From UBA6136 sp044351045 (GTDB lineage: Bacteria > Pseudomonadota > Gammaproteobacteria > Methylococcales > Methylococcaceae): DNA of 39,631 nucleotides. Below the pieces are notes generated by a model. The model made no database searches. It had not been told where the DNA came from and worked only from the letters and a program-made list of their open reading frames with translations. Within the stretch, counting starts at the first letter, position 1; each line of letters begins with the position of its first letter. The translations under genes and the position numbers were made by a program. Below are positions 16,502 to 23,140 of the stretch, piece by piece. Where the stretch lies: positions 1 through 39,631 of the forward strand of contig JBILGM010000105.1 of assembly GCA_044351045.1 (NCBI GenBank), in the 5' to 3' direction.

Positions 16502-16705
16502 ATGAAGATTCCTGAACATCGCTATCGCTGCCCACTGGGACGCCTACAACCCAAGTCGACAGACCTTGAAGTGGTGAAACGCATGGGCTGGCAGCAGGAT
16601 CACATTCTGGTCGTGAAGGAAGATGACGAGCGGCTGGATTTTGTGGAAAAGGAAATTGTTCGCCGCATCGGTGAACGACTTTACGGAGGCAAGCGCCATG
16701 GCTAA
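16502..16705 (+). CDS. Small conserved phage protein, unknown function
   Basis: A 67-aa basic protein with AGGAGA 8 nt ahead of the ATG. The sequence is mostly charged (VVKEDDERLDFVEKEIVRRI) with a possible amphipathic helix near the C-terminus. No domain is recognised. Its last 8 nt overlap the DUF6362 gene, so it is part of the same operon. Size and place suit a regulator or adaptor in the late-control region of temperate phages, but nothing in the sequence proves this. Confidence 0.6.
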   Translation: MKIPEHRYRCPLGRLQPKSTDLEVVKRMGWQQDHILVVKEDDERLDFVEKEIVRRIGERLYGGKRHG

Positions 16706-17090
16706 GTGGAACTCGGAATTGGTCGCGGAACGCTTCCGTGAAGCGGCAGAAACGGCGCGCAAGTTGCCAGGGATTCGATCGCTGGGGTACTTCAGCAGTT
16801 GGCCATCGATTCAGCGGGAACGCTGGGAGGGCTACGCCAATCCGGAGGAAGAGAGACCGTTTCCGGCGACGCCGGAGGCCATTGACCGGATGGAGGAAAC
16901 CCAGCGCTGGGTCTTCTGGCTCGATGAGTCACAGCGGCATCTGGTTTGGATGCGAGCAGAGGAACAGCCCTGGAAGGATATTGCCCGGCACTATGCTTGT
17001 GATCGTTCGACGGCCTGGCGTCACTGGCGCAAGGCCGTCGGTCAGGTGGCGAAGAATCTGAACGGGGGTGTGCCGATGGCTCAGAAATGA
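16698..17090 (+). CDS. DUF6362-like HTH protein, candidate late regulator
   Basis: A 130-aa protein starting at ATG 16698; the frame is open upstream to 16623, but that is the shadow of the preceding gene. The N-terminal segment (ERFREAAETARKLPGIRSLG and YFSSWP) and the C-terminal helix-turn-helix (EEQPWKDIARHYACDRSTAW then RHWRKAVGQV) fit DUF6362, a family placed at the end of phage early operons. It resembles a sigma-like or transposase-type HTH that could switch on late genes. It is the last gene before the repeats and terminators that follow. Confidence 0.7.
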   Translation: MAKWNSELVAERFREAAETARKLPGIRSLGYFSSWPSIQRERWEGYANPEEERPFPATPEAIDRMEETQRWVFWLDESQRHLVWMRAEEQPWKDIARHYACDRSTAWRHWRKAVGQVAKNLNGGVPMAQK

Positions 17091-17360
17091 CTGGGTCGGA
17101 GAGGTTTTAGAAAAAATTTGCGGTTGCAGATGGGTCAAGGCATGGCACGTTTACAGCATTTGTCCTTCGATTCTTGGTTTGTCCATTCTGCAACCCACTG
17201 AAACTACTACACATTCAGAAAAAACGTGTATGATTCCCCCTAACCTCAGCAGAGTACCGAACAGGACCTGTTTCTGAGAAATTTCTGGGTCCTTCCTGGC
17301 GATAAACTGTTGCGGGGATGCAACTCGCGGGGCTTGTCCACCGTCTGACCAGAAAATGAG

Positions 17361-17404
17361 GTTTGCAGGGTTTGCAGGGTTTGCAGGGTTGGCAGGGTTT
17401 GCAC
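17361..17404. repeat. Tandem 9-bp repeat (GTTTGCAGG), nearly five copies
   Basis: Three exact copies of GTTTGCAGG (17361-17387), one copy with a single change (GTTGGCAGG) and a partial fifth ending in GTTTGCAC. The core TTTGCAG also occurs in the operator-like repeats around the XRE promoter. The period of 9 to 10 bp places copies on nearly the same DNA face, as in iterons or cooperative operator arrays. No spacer sequences are present, so it is not a CRISPR array. Confidence 0.75.
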
Positions 17405-17554
17405 CCCGGGCACAGTAGGTCGCGCCACCCGAGACATAACACCCGTTTCTGAATCGGCGCAGGGTGCAAACCTCAGGCGCCCACCTCGCAGGATAGCCCG
17501 CCGATCGCTCCTTTAGGTTTGCGGTCGGCTAAACCGCTACACAATAGACTTCAA

Positions 17555-17586
17555 AGCCTGCCCCGGTTTCCGTCGCGGGCTTTTTT
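17555..17586 (+). terminator. Rho-independent terminator of the early operon
   Basis: Stem AAGCCTGC with GCGGGCTT around a C/G-rich loop, followed by six T residues. It closes the replication/antirepressor operon, together with a second stronger terminator 28 nt downstream. Confidence 0.75.
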
Positions 17587-17613
17587 GTTGGGTCTTCCTC
17601 CCAGTGCTGTTGT

Positions 17614-17660
17614 CGGCCCCGACATGTTCTCATCTGAACAGGTCGGGGCCGGGCTTTTTT
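17614..17660 (+). terminator. Strong second rho-independent terminator
   Basis: CGGCCCCGAC pairs perfectly with GTCGGGGCCG, with the stem extended by GTTC/GAAC across one mismatch and followed by GGGCTTTTTT. It is the strongest terminator in the window and separates early transcription from the opposing small genes. Confidence 0.9.
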
Positions 17661-17671
17661 ACGCGGAGGGC

Positions 17672-17923
17672 TTAGGCCACTACCTGGCCATAAAACGACT
17701 GAATGCCCTCGTCTCTGATGGCCAATATGGCTTCTCCCAGTGCGGCATCCTCTGAATCAAAGTCATCTTCCCAGACCGTCGAGTGGCCATCGGCGGCCAC
17801 GACCTCCAGCGTCCAGTTGGAATCGGTTGATCGATAGATCTGGATGCTCACTGAGTAACTACCTTGGCTATGAGTGGTTTCCAGGTCGGACCGAACCAGG
17901 TCCGAACATTGATCATCTGTCAT
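17672..17923 (-). CDS. Small acidic protein on the opposite strand
   Basis: An 83-aa protein of unknown function. The start at 17923 has AGGAG 8 nt upstream. The sequence is acidic (EDDFDSEDAALGEAI) with beta-type N-terminal segments (YSVSIQIYRSTDSNWTLEVV), a small soluble alpha/beta fold. It follows the 57-aa membrane protein on the minus strand with 16 nt between them, so both form a little operon opposite to the phage early and methyltransferase operons. That is typical of moron genes expressed from the prophage. No homologue recognised. Confidence 0.65.
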   Translation of the reverse strand: MTDDQCSDLVRSDLETTHSQGSYSVSIQIYRSTDSNWTLEVVAADGHSTVWEDDFDSEDAALGEAILAIRDEGIQSFYGQVVA

Positions 17924-17939
17924 CGCAATCGTCTCCTGA

Positions 17940-18113
17940 TCAAATCAGGAAGAACGCCAGCACCAAACCAACAACCACGTAATACAGGCGGGGAAAGGTG
18001 TTCTTCCAGCCCCCGATCGACCAATCGTCCACCTGCTTTAACCAGGCCATTGCACATGCAGTGTGCTTGCAGCCGTCGGTTTTGCAGTCTGTCTTTTTAT
18101 CTTTTTCAGCCAT
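17940..18113 (-). CDS. 57-aa single-pass membrane protein
   Basis: An ORF of 57 codons, supported by a strong ribosome site (GGAGGAGA, 5 nt before ATG 18113) and by its 16-nt spacing to the 83-aa gene. The N-terminus is charged and has three cysteines at regular spacing (C-x4-C-x4-C, residues 10-20: CKTDGCKHTAC). The last 20 residues (RLYYVVVGLVLAFFLI) form one membrane helix ending at the stop. A C-tail-anchored small membrane protein is predicted, with the cysteine region in the cytoplasm. Function unknown; superinfection exclusion is one idea. Confidence 0.7.
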   Translation of the reverse strand: MAEKDKKTDCKTDGCKHTACAMAWLKQVDDWSIGGWKNTFPRLYYVVVGLVLAFFLI

Positions 18114-18206
18114 GGATCTCCTCCGTCATCGTTATTGTTATGAATCGCCGTCTTTGCGGCGGGGCCATGGTACTCCCCCCCGAGCCCGTCGCAAGAGGGT
18201 GAGCGT

Positions 18207-19664
18207 ATGGAGCTGAACATCGAGTACCGGCCAATTGGCCGCTTGATCCCCTACATCCGCAACCCGCGCACCCACGATGAAGCGCAGGTGGCCCAGATTG
18301 CCGCCAGCATTGTCGAGTTTGGCTGGACCAACCCGGTGCTGGTCGATGGCGATAACGGCGTCATTGCCGGGCATGGTCGTCTGGCTGCCGCACGCCGACT
18401 CGGCCTCTCCGAGGTGCCGGTCATTGAACTGGGGCACCTGACGCCCAACCAAAAGCGGGCCTACGTTATTGCCGACAACAAACTGGCACTGGCTGCCGGT
18501 TGGGACGAGGAACTCCTTCATCTCGAAATGGGTGACCTCGCCACCGCAGGCTTTGACCTAGCGTTGACCGGTTTCTCGGAAGACGAACTTGAAGCGCTGT
18601 TGAGCGTTGCAGACGACGATGACCAGGACGAGTCTGACAGCCATTCGGCCGATTCCTCCGGAGAGGAGATCCCTGATATCCCGGTCAACCCAGTATCCCG
18701 CCCCGGCGATATCTGGAACCTCGGACCCCATCGGCTGATCTGCGGCGATGCAGCAGATCCTGTTGTCATCCGTCAGTTGATGAACGGGGAGCAGGCTCGT
18801 CTCTGTTTCACCTCGCCGCCCTATGGCAATCAGCGTGACTACACCAGCGGCGGCGTCGCTGACTGGGACGACCTGATGCGCGGCGTGTTTGCCCAGTTGC
18901 CCATGACCCCGGATGCCCAGGTGCTGGTCAATCTCGGTCTGATCCACCGTGACAACGAAGTCATTTCCTATTGGGACGGCTGGCTGTCCTGGATGCGCAC
19001 CCAGGGGTGGCGACGCTTTGCCTGGTACGTCTGGGACCAGGGGCCCGGCATGCCGGGTGATTGGGCTGGCCGCTTGGCCCCGAGCTTCGAATTCATCTTT
19101 CACTTCAATCGTGAAAGTAGGAAGCCCCATAAGATCGTGCCCTGCAAGCATGCCGGTGGAAAATTACACCTGCGGCTCGATGGGTCTTCCACTGTCATGC
19201 GCAACAAGGCCGGTGAAGTGGGTGGCTGGCAGCATGCCGGTCAACCGACCCAGGACACCCGTATCCCTGATTCCGTCATCCGCATCATGCGCCACAAGGG
19301 CAAGATCGGAAAGGACATCGACCATCCGGCCGTGTTTCCCATCGCACTGCCGGAGTTCATCATCGAGGCCTACTCCGACGCAGACGACATTGTCTTCGAA
19401 CCCTTCGGCGGCAGCGGTAGCACCCTGCTGGCCTGCCAGCGCACGGGGCGACAAGGCAGGGCGTTAGAGATTGCACCCGAGTATGTCGATGTGGCGATCC
19501 AACGATTCCAGCAGAACCATCCTGATATCCCAGTGACTCTCGAAAGCACGGGCCAGACCTTTGCAGACTTGCGACAAGAACGAGCGCCAGATTCCTTGAT
19601 GGGCGAGAGCTCTCTGCAAATTTGCAGAGACCAGAATCTGGTCAACGATGAGGCTGCCGCATGA
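18207..19664 (+). CDS. ParB-domain DNA methyltransferase, SPPY type
   Basis: A 485-aa fusion. Residues 1-100 form a ParB/sulfiredoxin-like domain (IPYIRNPRTHDEAQVAQIAA, then GVIAGHGRLAAARRLGL and a VIADNKLA ending). An acidic linker (135-165) leads to an N6_N4 methyltransferase: catalytic TSPPYG (202-207) and AdoMet-binding FGGSGST near 400, the beta-group order. SPPY is usual for N4-cytosine enzymes, but adenine enzymes also have it. It probably modifies phage DNA against host restriction. GAGGGTGA precedes the start. It is coupled to the second methyltransferase by ATGA. Confidence 0.92.
   Translation: MELNIEYRPIGRLIPYIRNPRTHDEAQVAQIAASIVEFGWTNPVLVDGDNGVIAGHGRLAAARRLGLSEVPVIELGHLTPNQKRAYVIADNKLALAAGWDEELLHLEMGDLATAGFDLALTGFSEDELEALLSVADDDDQDESDSHSADSSGEEIPDIPVNPVSRPGDIWNLGPHRLICGDAADPVVIRQLMNGEQARLCFTSPPYGNQRDYTSGGVADWDDLMRGVFAQLPMTPDAQVLVNLGLIHRDNEVISYWDGWLSWMRTQGWRRFAWYVWDQGPGMPGDWAGRLAPSFEFIFHFNRESRKPHKIVPCKHAGGKLHLRLDGSSTVMRNKAGEVGGWQHAGQPTQDTRIPDSVIRIMRHKGKIGKDIDHPAVFPIALPEFIIEAYSDADDIVFEPFGGSGSTLLACQRTGRQGRALEIAPEYVDVAIQRFQQNHPDIPVTLESTGQTFADLRQERAPDSLMGESSLQICRDQNLVNDEAAA
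19611..19630. promoter_or_regulatory. Perfect 20-bp palindrome, candidate operator
   Basis: TCTCTGCAAATTTGCAGAGA is a perfect palindrome near the 3' end of the first methyltransferase gene, about 30 nt before the second one starts. Its half-site CTGCAAA equals the inverted-repeat half-site at the XRE promoter (ACTGCAAA/TTTGCAGT). Binding by the same repressor is a possibility. It also could form an RNA hairpin but has no T-run. Confidence 0.55.
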
Positions 19665-20902
19665 CCCCACACTGGATGGCCGACAAGGTTGAACCGTGGC
19701 CGACGACCAAGCTGATTCCCTATGCGCGAAACGCACGGACCCACTCCGATGAACAGGTCGCTCAAATCGCCGCCAGCATCGTCGAGTTTGGGTTTACCAA
19801 TCCCGTCCTGGCGGGATCCGATGGCGTCATTATTGCGGGTCATGGTCGCCTCGCGGCGGCTCAGCGACTCGGTCTCGCGGAAGTGCCGGTGGTGGTGCTG
19901 GATCACCTAACACCGACCCAACGACGGGCGCTGATCATTGCCGACAACCGCATTGCGGAAAACAGTGGGTGGGACCCGGAACTCCTACGCCTTGAAATCG
20001 ATGGCCTGCGGGATGACGACTTTGATGTATCCATCACGGGGTTCGATGCCGATGCCCTGTCGGACCTGCTGGACGGTGAGGAAACCGACCAGACCGGCCA
20101 AACTGACGACGACCAGATTCCTGAAGTTCAGGAGGATGCGGTCGCGAAGCCAGGAGATGTCTGGATCCTCGGACCTCATCGCGTTCTTTGTGGAGATGCC
20201 ACCAAAGCGGAGAGCTACGAGCGGTTGCTCCAGGGACAACCGGTAGACCTCATCTGGTCAGACCCACCCTACAACGTGAACTATGCCAACTCGGCCAAAG
20301 ACAAGTTTCGCGGCAAGAACCGTGGAATCCTCAATGATAATCTCGGCGAGGGCTTCTACGATTTTCTGCTGGATGCGCTGAAACCCGCGCTCAGCCTTTG
20401 CCAGGGGGCCGTGTATCTGGCCATGAGTTCCTCGGAACTTGATACCCTGCAATCGGCCTTCCGTGCCGCCGGCGGTCACTGGTCCACCTTTATTATCTGG
20501 GCCAAGAACACCTTTACCCTCGGCCGGGCCGACTACCAACGGCAGTACGAACCGATTCTCTATGGTTGGCCCGAAGGCCAGCAACGCCACTGGTGCGGCG
20601 ACCGCGATCAGGGCGATGTCTGGCACATCAAGAAGCCGGCCAAAAACGACCTACATCCGACCATGAAGCCGGTAGAACTGGTCGAACGGTGTATCCGCAA
20701 TTCAACCAAGCCGGGTCAGACCGTCATGGATCCCTTCGGAGGTTCCGGCACCACACTGATTGCGGCAGAAAAGTCGGGCCGTGTGGCCCGACTGATGGAA
20801 CTCGATCCCAAGTATGTCGACGTGATCGTGCGCCGGTGGGAGGACTGGACCGGCGCCAAGGCTATCTGCGAGGCGGCAGCCCCAAAAGTGATTGCCCGTT
20901 AG
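19661..20902 (+). CDS. ParB-domain DNA methyltransferase, DPPY type
   Basis: A 413-aa paralogue of the preceding gene. The ParB-like domain (residues 17-105) keeps IPYARNARTHSDEQVAQIAA and IIAGHGRLAAAQRLGL. The methyltransferase domain has catalytic DPPYN (201-205) and the AdoMet motif DPFGGSGTT near 358, the usual signature of N6-adenine enzymes of the beta group. It has no restriction partner in the window, so it is an orphan anti-restriction or regulatory methylase. Different catalytic motifs in the tandem pair suggest they modify different bases. It overlaps the convergent 78-aa gene by 41 nt. Confidence 0.92.
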   Translation: MTPHWMADKVEPWPTTKLIPYARNARTHSDEQVAQIAASIVEFGFTNPVLAGSDGVIIAGHGRLAAAQRLGLAEVPVVVLDHLTPTQRRALIIADNRIAENSGWDPELLRLEIDGLRDDDFDVSITGFDADALSDLLDGEETDQTGQTDDDQIPEVQEDAVAKPGDVWILGPHRVLCGDATKAESYERLLQGQPVDLIWSDPPYNVNYANSAKDKFRGKNRGILNDNLGEGFYDFLLDALKPALSLCQGAVYLAMSSSELDTLQSAFRAAGGHWSTFIIWAKNTFTLGRADYQRQYEPILYGWPEGQQRHWCGDRDQGDVWHIKKPAKNDLHPTMKPVELVERCIRNSTKPGQTVMDPFGGSGTTLIAAEKSGRVARLMELDPKYVDVIVRRWEDWTGAKAICEAAAPKVIAR

Positions 20903-21098
20903 CTGGGTGGGAAGGGGTTTTGGCTTCCTCTTCCTCTGCAATACGACGCAGTGATTGCATCGTGGCGTGATCTTGAGGCAACACTGTGCACATCAATCGC
21001 AGCGCCTGCTCAATGGAAACGTCCGGGCGGCGGTTGGCGATGAGCCAACGGAGGGCCTCTTCGCGGTTCGTGAAGGTGCTGGCATTGTAAGTGTTCAT
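20862..21098 (-). CDS. Small helical protein, minus strand
   Basis: A 78-aa protein. The start at 21098 is chosen because AGGAG lies 7 nt upstream; the frame extends to 21176, but that part is the promoter-like element. Sequence is helical and charged (FTNREEALRWLIANRRPDVS, IEQALRLMCTVLPQDHATMQ). No domain recognised. It is one of the small genes preceded by the repeated promoter-like element (21135-21164) and converges on the methyltransferase gene, overlapping its 3' end. Confidence 0.65.
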   Translation of the reverse strand: MNTYNASTFTNREEALRWLIANRRPDVSIEQALRLMCTVLPQDHATMQSLRRIAEEEEAKTPSHPANGQSLLGLPPRR

Positions 21099-21134
21099 AG
21101 TGGGCTCCTTTGTGTTGATGGTCTGGGTGCCAGT

Positions 21135-21164
21135 AGTAACGCGCTTTGAGATAGAAAAGCCAAG
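21135..21164 (-). promoter_or_regulatory. Repeated promoter-like element, copy 2 (78-aa gene)
   Basis: Minus strand: TTGGCT, 17 nt ending AAAGCGC, then GTTACT; a GCTTT/AAAGC stem can form across the spacer. The ATG is at 21098, 36 nt downstream. Same layout as the other five copies. Confidence 0.6.
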
Positions 21165-21230
21165 GCATGACAGCAATGAAAGCGAACGGGCATAATCCAG
21201 AGCTCAATTCACCACGAGGCACTGCCCACT

Positions 21231-21499
21231 ATGAACAAAGCCGAACTGATTAACGCCATTGCCGACAAGACCGGTCTGACCAAAGCCGACACCGAGAAGA
21301 CACTCAATGCCCTGGTTGAGACCATCTTGCCGATGGTCAGGAAGTGGCGCTGATTGGTTTTGGGACCTTTAAGGCCGCTCACCGAGCCGCAAGGGAAGGG
21401 CGCAACCCCGCGACTGGGGCCAGCATTCAGATTGAGGCCAGTGTGCAGCCAAAGTTTGCTGCCGGCGCCGTGTTCAAGAACAAGGTCAACGGCAAGTAA
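21231..21499 (+). pseudogene. HU-family DNA-binding protein gene broken by a small deletion
   Basis: The first 36 codons encode a normal HU/IHF N-terminus (MNKAELINAIADKTGL, TKADTEKTLNALVETI). The frame then ends at TGA 21351-21353 after 40 residues. The rest of HU (DGQEVALIGFGTFK, AAREGRNPATGASIQI, ending in FKNKVNGK) continues in the next frame without stops to TAA 21497-21499. Against E. coli HU, five codons are expected between the Ile and the DG pair, but only 5 nt are present. A 10-nt deletion therefore explains the shift and the total length (269 nt). HU is normally a 90-aa nucleoid protein that bends DNA. Confidence 0.85.
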
Positions 21500-21510
21500 C
21501 TGGGAGAGGG

Positions 21511-21593
21511 GCAGGCGGAGCGCACAGAGGGAAGGAAATCCCCGCTCTGGTTTTGGGTCTAGGGGGGCTTAAAACCAGAGGGCACTCGCCTGC
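21511..21593. ncRNA. Nested hairpin element, candidate structured RNA or convergent terminator
   Basis: An outer stem (GCAGGCGGAG at 21511-21520 with CTCGCCTGC at 21585-21593, one bulged G) encloses a 10-bp perfect inner stem (CTCTGGTTTT at 21545-21554 and AAAACCAGAG at 21571-21580) with a 16-nt G-rich loop. The left arm can form a third small stem. It lies between the convergent HU remnant and the minus-strand small-gene block. No T-run follows, so termination alone is not a full explanation. Confidence 0.4.
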
Positions 21594-21624
21594 GAACTCA
21601 GACTAATAAAACCCAGTGAAATAG

Positions 21625-21924
21625 TCAACTATTCCTGGCTTGCCCCTCACAGGCGTTCGTCCCTACCCCCTCAGTCCTGAGTACTCTAATGCCTTCCTGG
21701 GCCAAGCTGAGGATGGCCAGTTGCAAACTGGGCGTGGCCAACCAGGGCGCGGCCGTCGTGTCATCCAGCATCTGGTCGACCACCTCTCGCGACTTGGCCC
21801 GCATGGCGGCACAGGCCCGCTCACGCTGCGCCTCATTGGCCTCCCGGATGGCGGGGTAGAGTCTGACCAGGGCGGTCAGGGCACCGTTGGCGATGCCGGC
21901 GCCCAGTTTTTCCATGGGGGTCAT
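21625..21924 (-). CDS. Helical protein, end of a minus-strand unit
   Basis: A 99-aa protein with GAGGAGA 8 nt ahead of the ATG at 21924. Alanine- and arginine-rich helices dominate (ALTALVRLYPAIREANEAQR, ACAAMRAKSREVVDQMLDDT). No domain or membrane segment recognised. It follows the 122-aa gene by 12 nt and ends 32 nt before the nested hairpin, so both genes likely share one transcript. Function unknown. Confidence 0.6.
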   Translation of the reverse strand: MTPMEKLGAGIANGALTALVRLYPAIREANEAQRERACAAMRAKSREVVDQMLDDTTAAPWLATPSLQLAILSLAQEGIRVLRTEGVGTNACEGQARNS

Positions 21925-21936
21925 CAGCGTGTCTCC

Positions 21937-22305
21937 TCAGGCGGCTTCGCAATCGTCGTGGATGGCGGCGCTGATCATAAACCCGGTCAGGTAGGGAAGG
22001 CCTTTCGGGATCCCGTAATCCTTGCTGATGTCGCCGGTAATGGTCCAGGTCATCCATTGCCGGGTGGCGGCGTTTATCGCGGCCGCCAGGTCGAGCCCCC
22101 GTAAAAGACCGTTGTGGACATCATCACCAAAGTGGCGTCCCTGGGCGCTATCCAGGAAGGCCTGGATGGACTCAAGGGGTTCTCCTGTCGCTTCGGCAAT
22201 GGCAGCCATCGCGAGGGGCCAGGCGGCGGCAGCCTGCTCTTGTAGGCACCCGTAGAAGCCCCAGGATTCGTTGGTGGAAGTGGGGATGTTGTTCGTATTG
22301 CTCAT
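21937..22305 (-). CDS. Hypothetical protein in the small-gene block
   Basis: A 122-aa protein. The start at 22305 is chosen for its GGAA ribosome site; the frame reaches 22344 only through the repeated promoter-like element. Helical and acidic (AAAAWPLAMAAIAEATGEPL, SIQAFLDSAQGRHFGDDVHN), with Trp-rich WMTWTITGDISKDYG in the middle. No motif recognised. It heads the transcript that also carries the 99-aa gene. Confidence 0.6.
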   Translation of the reverse strand: MSNTNNIPTSTNESWGFYGCLQEQAAAAWPLAMAAIAEATGEPLESIQAFLDSAQGRHFGDDVHNGLLRGLDLAAAINAATRQWMTWTITGDISKDYGIPKGLPYLTGFMISAAIHDDCEAA

Positions 22306-22315
22306 GCGCGTTCCT

Positions 22316-22345
22316 GTTTCCGCGCTGTGCGCGCGGAAAGCCAAG
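22316..22345 (-). promoter_or_regulatory. Repeated promoter-like element, copy 3 (122-aa gene)
   Basis: Minus strand: TTGGCT, then 17 nt containing TTTCCGCGC, with GCGCGGAAA making a perfect 9-bp hairpin across the element. It ends only 10 nt before the ATG at 22305, closer than the other copies, which argues that the element may act as RNA or through a protein rather than as a plain promoter. Confidence 0.5.
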
Positions 22346-22359
22346 TCCTTTCAATCCAA

Positions 22360-22719
22360 TTAACCCACGCGGGCGACATAGCGGCCGTAGGATCCGCCCG
22401 AAGGATCCACAAACAACCAGGGACGCTCAGGCGCCGTCACGGCGACGCATAGTCGACCCTCCCTGAAGTAGCCGCCCTTGCCGGTCAGCAACTCGCGCGG
22501 CCGGAGCAGATGCCTGGCAAACTCATCGAACTCCGCTGGCGTCAGGGTGCGGTTCTCCGTGATGTAAACCGTGTAGTTCTCGCCCCCGCCCAGATCACTC
22601 AGGTCGCAAGGTTTTCGGGCAAATGGGAGCGGAATCCCCAGTTTCTCGACCTCAAGGTTCTCGCCATTGAAGGTGATCATTTGGGAAATGCGTTCAATCT
22701 GGATAACAATGGCGGCCAT
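22360..22719 (-). CDS. Hypothetical protein in the small-gene block
   Basis: A 119-aa protein with a strong AGGAGA ribosome site. Beta-rich N-terminus (IVIQIERISQMITFNGENLE), then YTVYITENRTLTPAEFDEFA and a compact C-terminus. No domain recognised; a small soluble fold is likely. It has its own copy of the promoter-like element 48 nt upstream, so it may be a single-gene transcription unit. Confidence 0.6.
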   Translation of the reverse strand: MAAIVIQIERISQMITFNGENLEVEKLGIPLPFARKPCDLSDLGGGENYTVYITENRTLTPAEFDEFARHLLRPRELLTGKGGYFREGRLCVAVTAPERPWLFVDPSGGSYGRYVARVG

Positions 22720-22766
22720 ATTTCTGTTCTCCTTTACTTGAGTGGATGGTCGGTTTCGACGATCTC

Positions 22767-22796
22767 ATTCACGCGCCTCGGGCCCCCGAAGCCAAC
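22767..22796 (-). promoter_or_regulatory. Repeated promoter-like element, copy 4 (119-aa gene)
   Basis: Minus strand: TTGGCT, 17 nt ending AGGCGC, then GTGAAT. The 18-nt core GCTTCGGGGGCCCGAGGC can form a 6-bp stem (GCTTCG with CGAGGC, one wobble). The ATG at 22719 is 48 nt downstream. Confidence 0.55.
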
Positions 22797-22801
22797 CGGA
22801 G

Positions 22802-23140
22802 TCAATCAGAAAGCCAGAGACCGTCATCGAAGTTCCAGCCACAGTGAGGGCAAGGCACCTCGCCTTCCTCACTACCCGGTAAAACCCCGCCACAGGGCCC
22901 CTGTTCCGCGCAGTGCGGGCAAGGATCAACAAAGCTCTCGGGCCAGTACCCGCCCGACCCCAGGGGCGACTGATTGATCGAATACGCACTGGTGCCCCAG
23001 CCACCGCAGGCGAGGCAGTGCCGGGGCCAAAAGAACGAAAACCACCGGTTGCGATACGCCCGTGACCGGGCCGCCTCACGATAGGCGGCCTCGATACGGT
23101 GCGATTTAACCAGGGCCTCGACGTGGTCTATTCCACTCAT
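22802..23140 (-). CDS. Zinc-ribbon protein in the small-gene block
   Basis: A 112-aa protein with three CxxC pairs: CLAC (about 42-45), CPHC (about 74-77) and CPHC (about 97-100), enough for one or two zinc sites. The arrangement resembles DnaJ-type or rubredoxin-like zinc ribbons, and the N-terminal 40 residues are basic and helical. It overlaps the upstream 96-aa gene as ATGA, so both come from one transcript. A nucleic-acid or protein adaptor is likely. No enzyme motif. Confidence 0.7.
   Translation of the reverse strand: MSGIDHVEALVKSHRIEAAYREAARSRAYRNRWFSFFWPRHCLACGGWGTSAYSINQSPLGSGGYWPESFVDPCPHCAEQGPCGGVLPGSEEGEVPCPHCGWNFDDGLWLSD

Larger units (their letters stand above)
17091..17671. 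other. 581-nt non-coding control region between early and methyltransferase operons
   Basis: No convincing gene. From left to right it holds AT-richer sequence (17100-17275), a 9-bp tandem repeat (17361-17404), inverted copies of the repeat core (GGTGCAAACC near 17462 and GGTTTGCGG near 17515), and two strong plus-strand terminators. An origin of replication, a regulator-binding array or both would fit. Open frames here have no ribosome site and look random. Confidence 0.5.

Noticed and set aside
17361..17404. Tandem repeat as a CRISPR array
   Set aside because: The 9-bp units are contiguous with no spacers, and no cas genes are present apart from a Cas4-like nuclease that belongs to the phage replication operon.
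17490..17590. tRNA-like folding just before the first terminator
   Set aside because: Some short stems exist, but no cloverleaf with a standard T-loop sequence can be made.
17519..17755. 78-aa plus-strand frame across the terminators
   Set aside because: No ribosome site, and its DNA is occupied by two rho-independent terminators and the end of an opposing gene.
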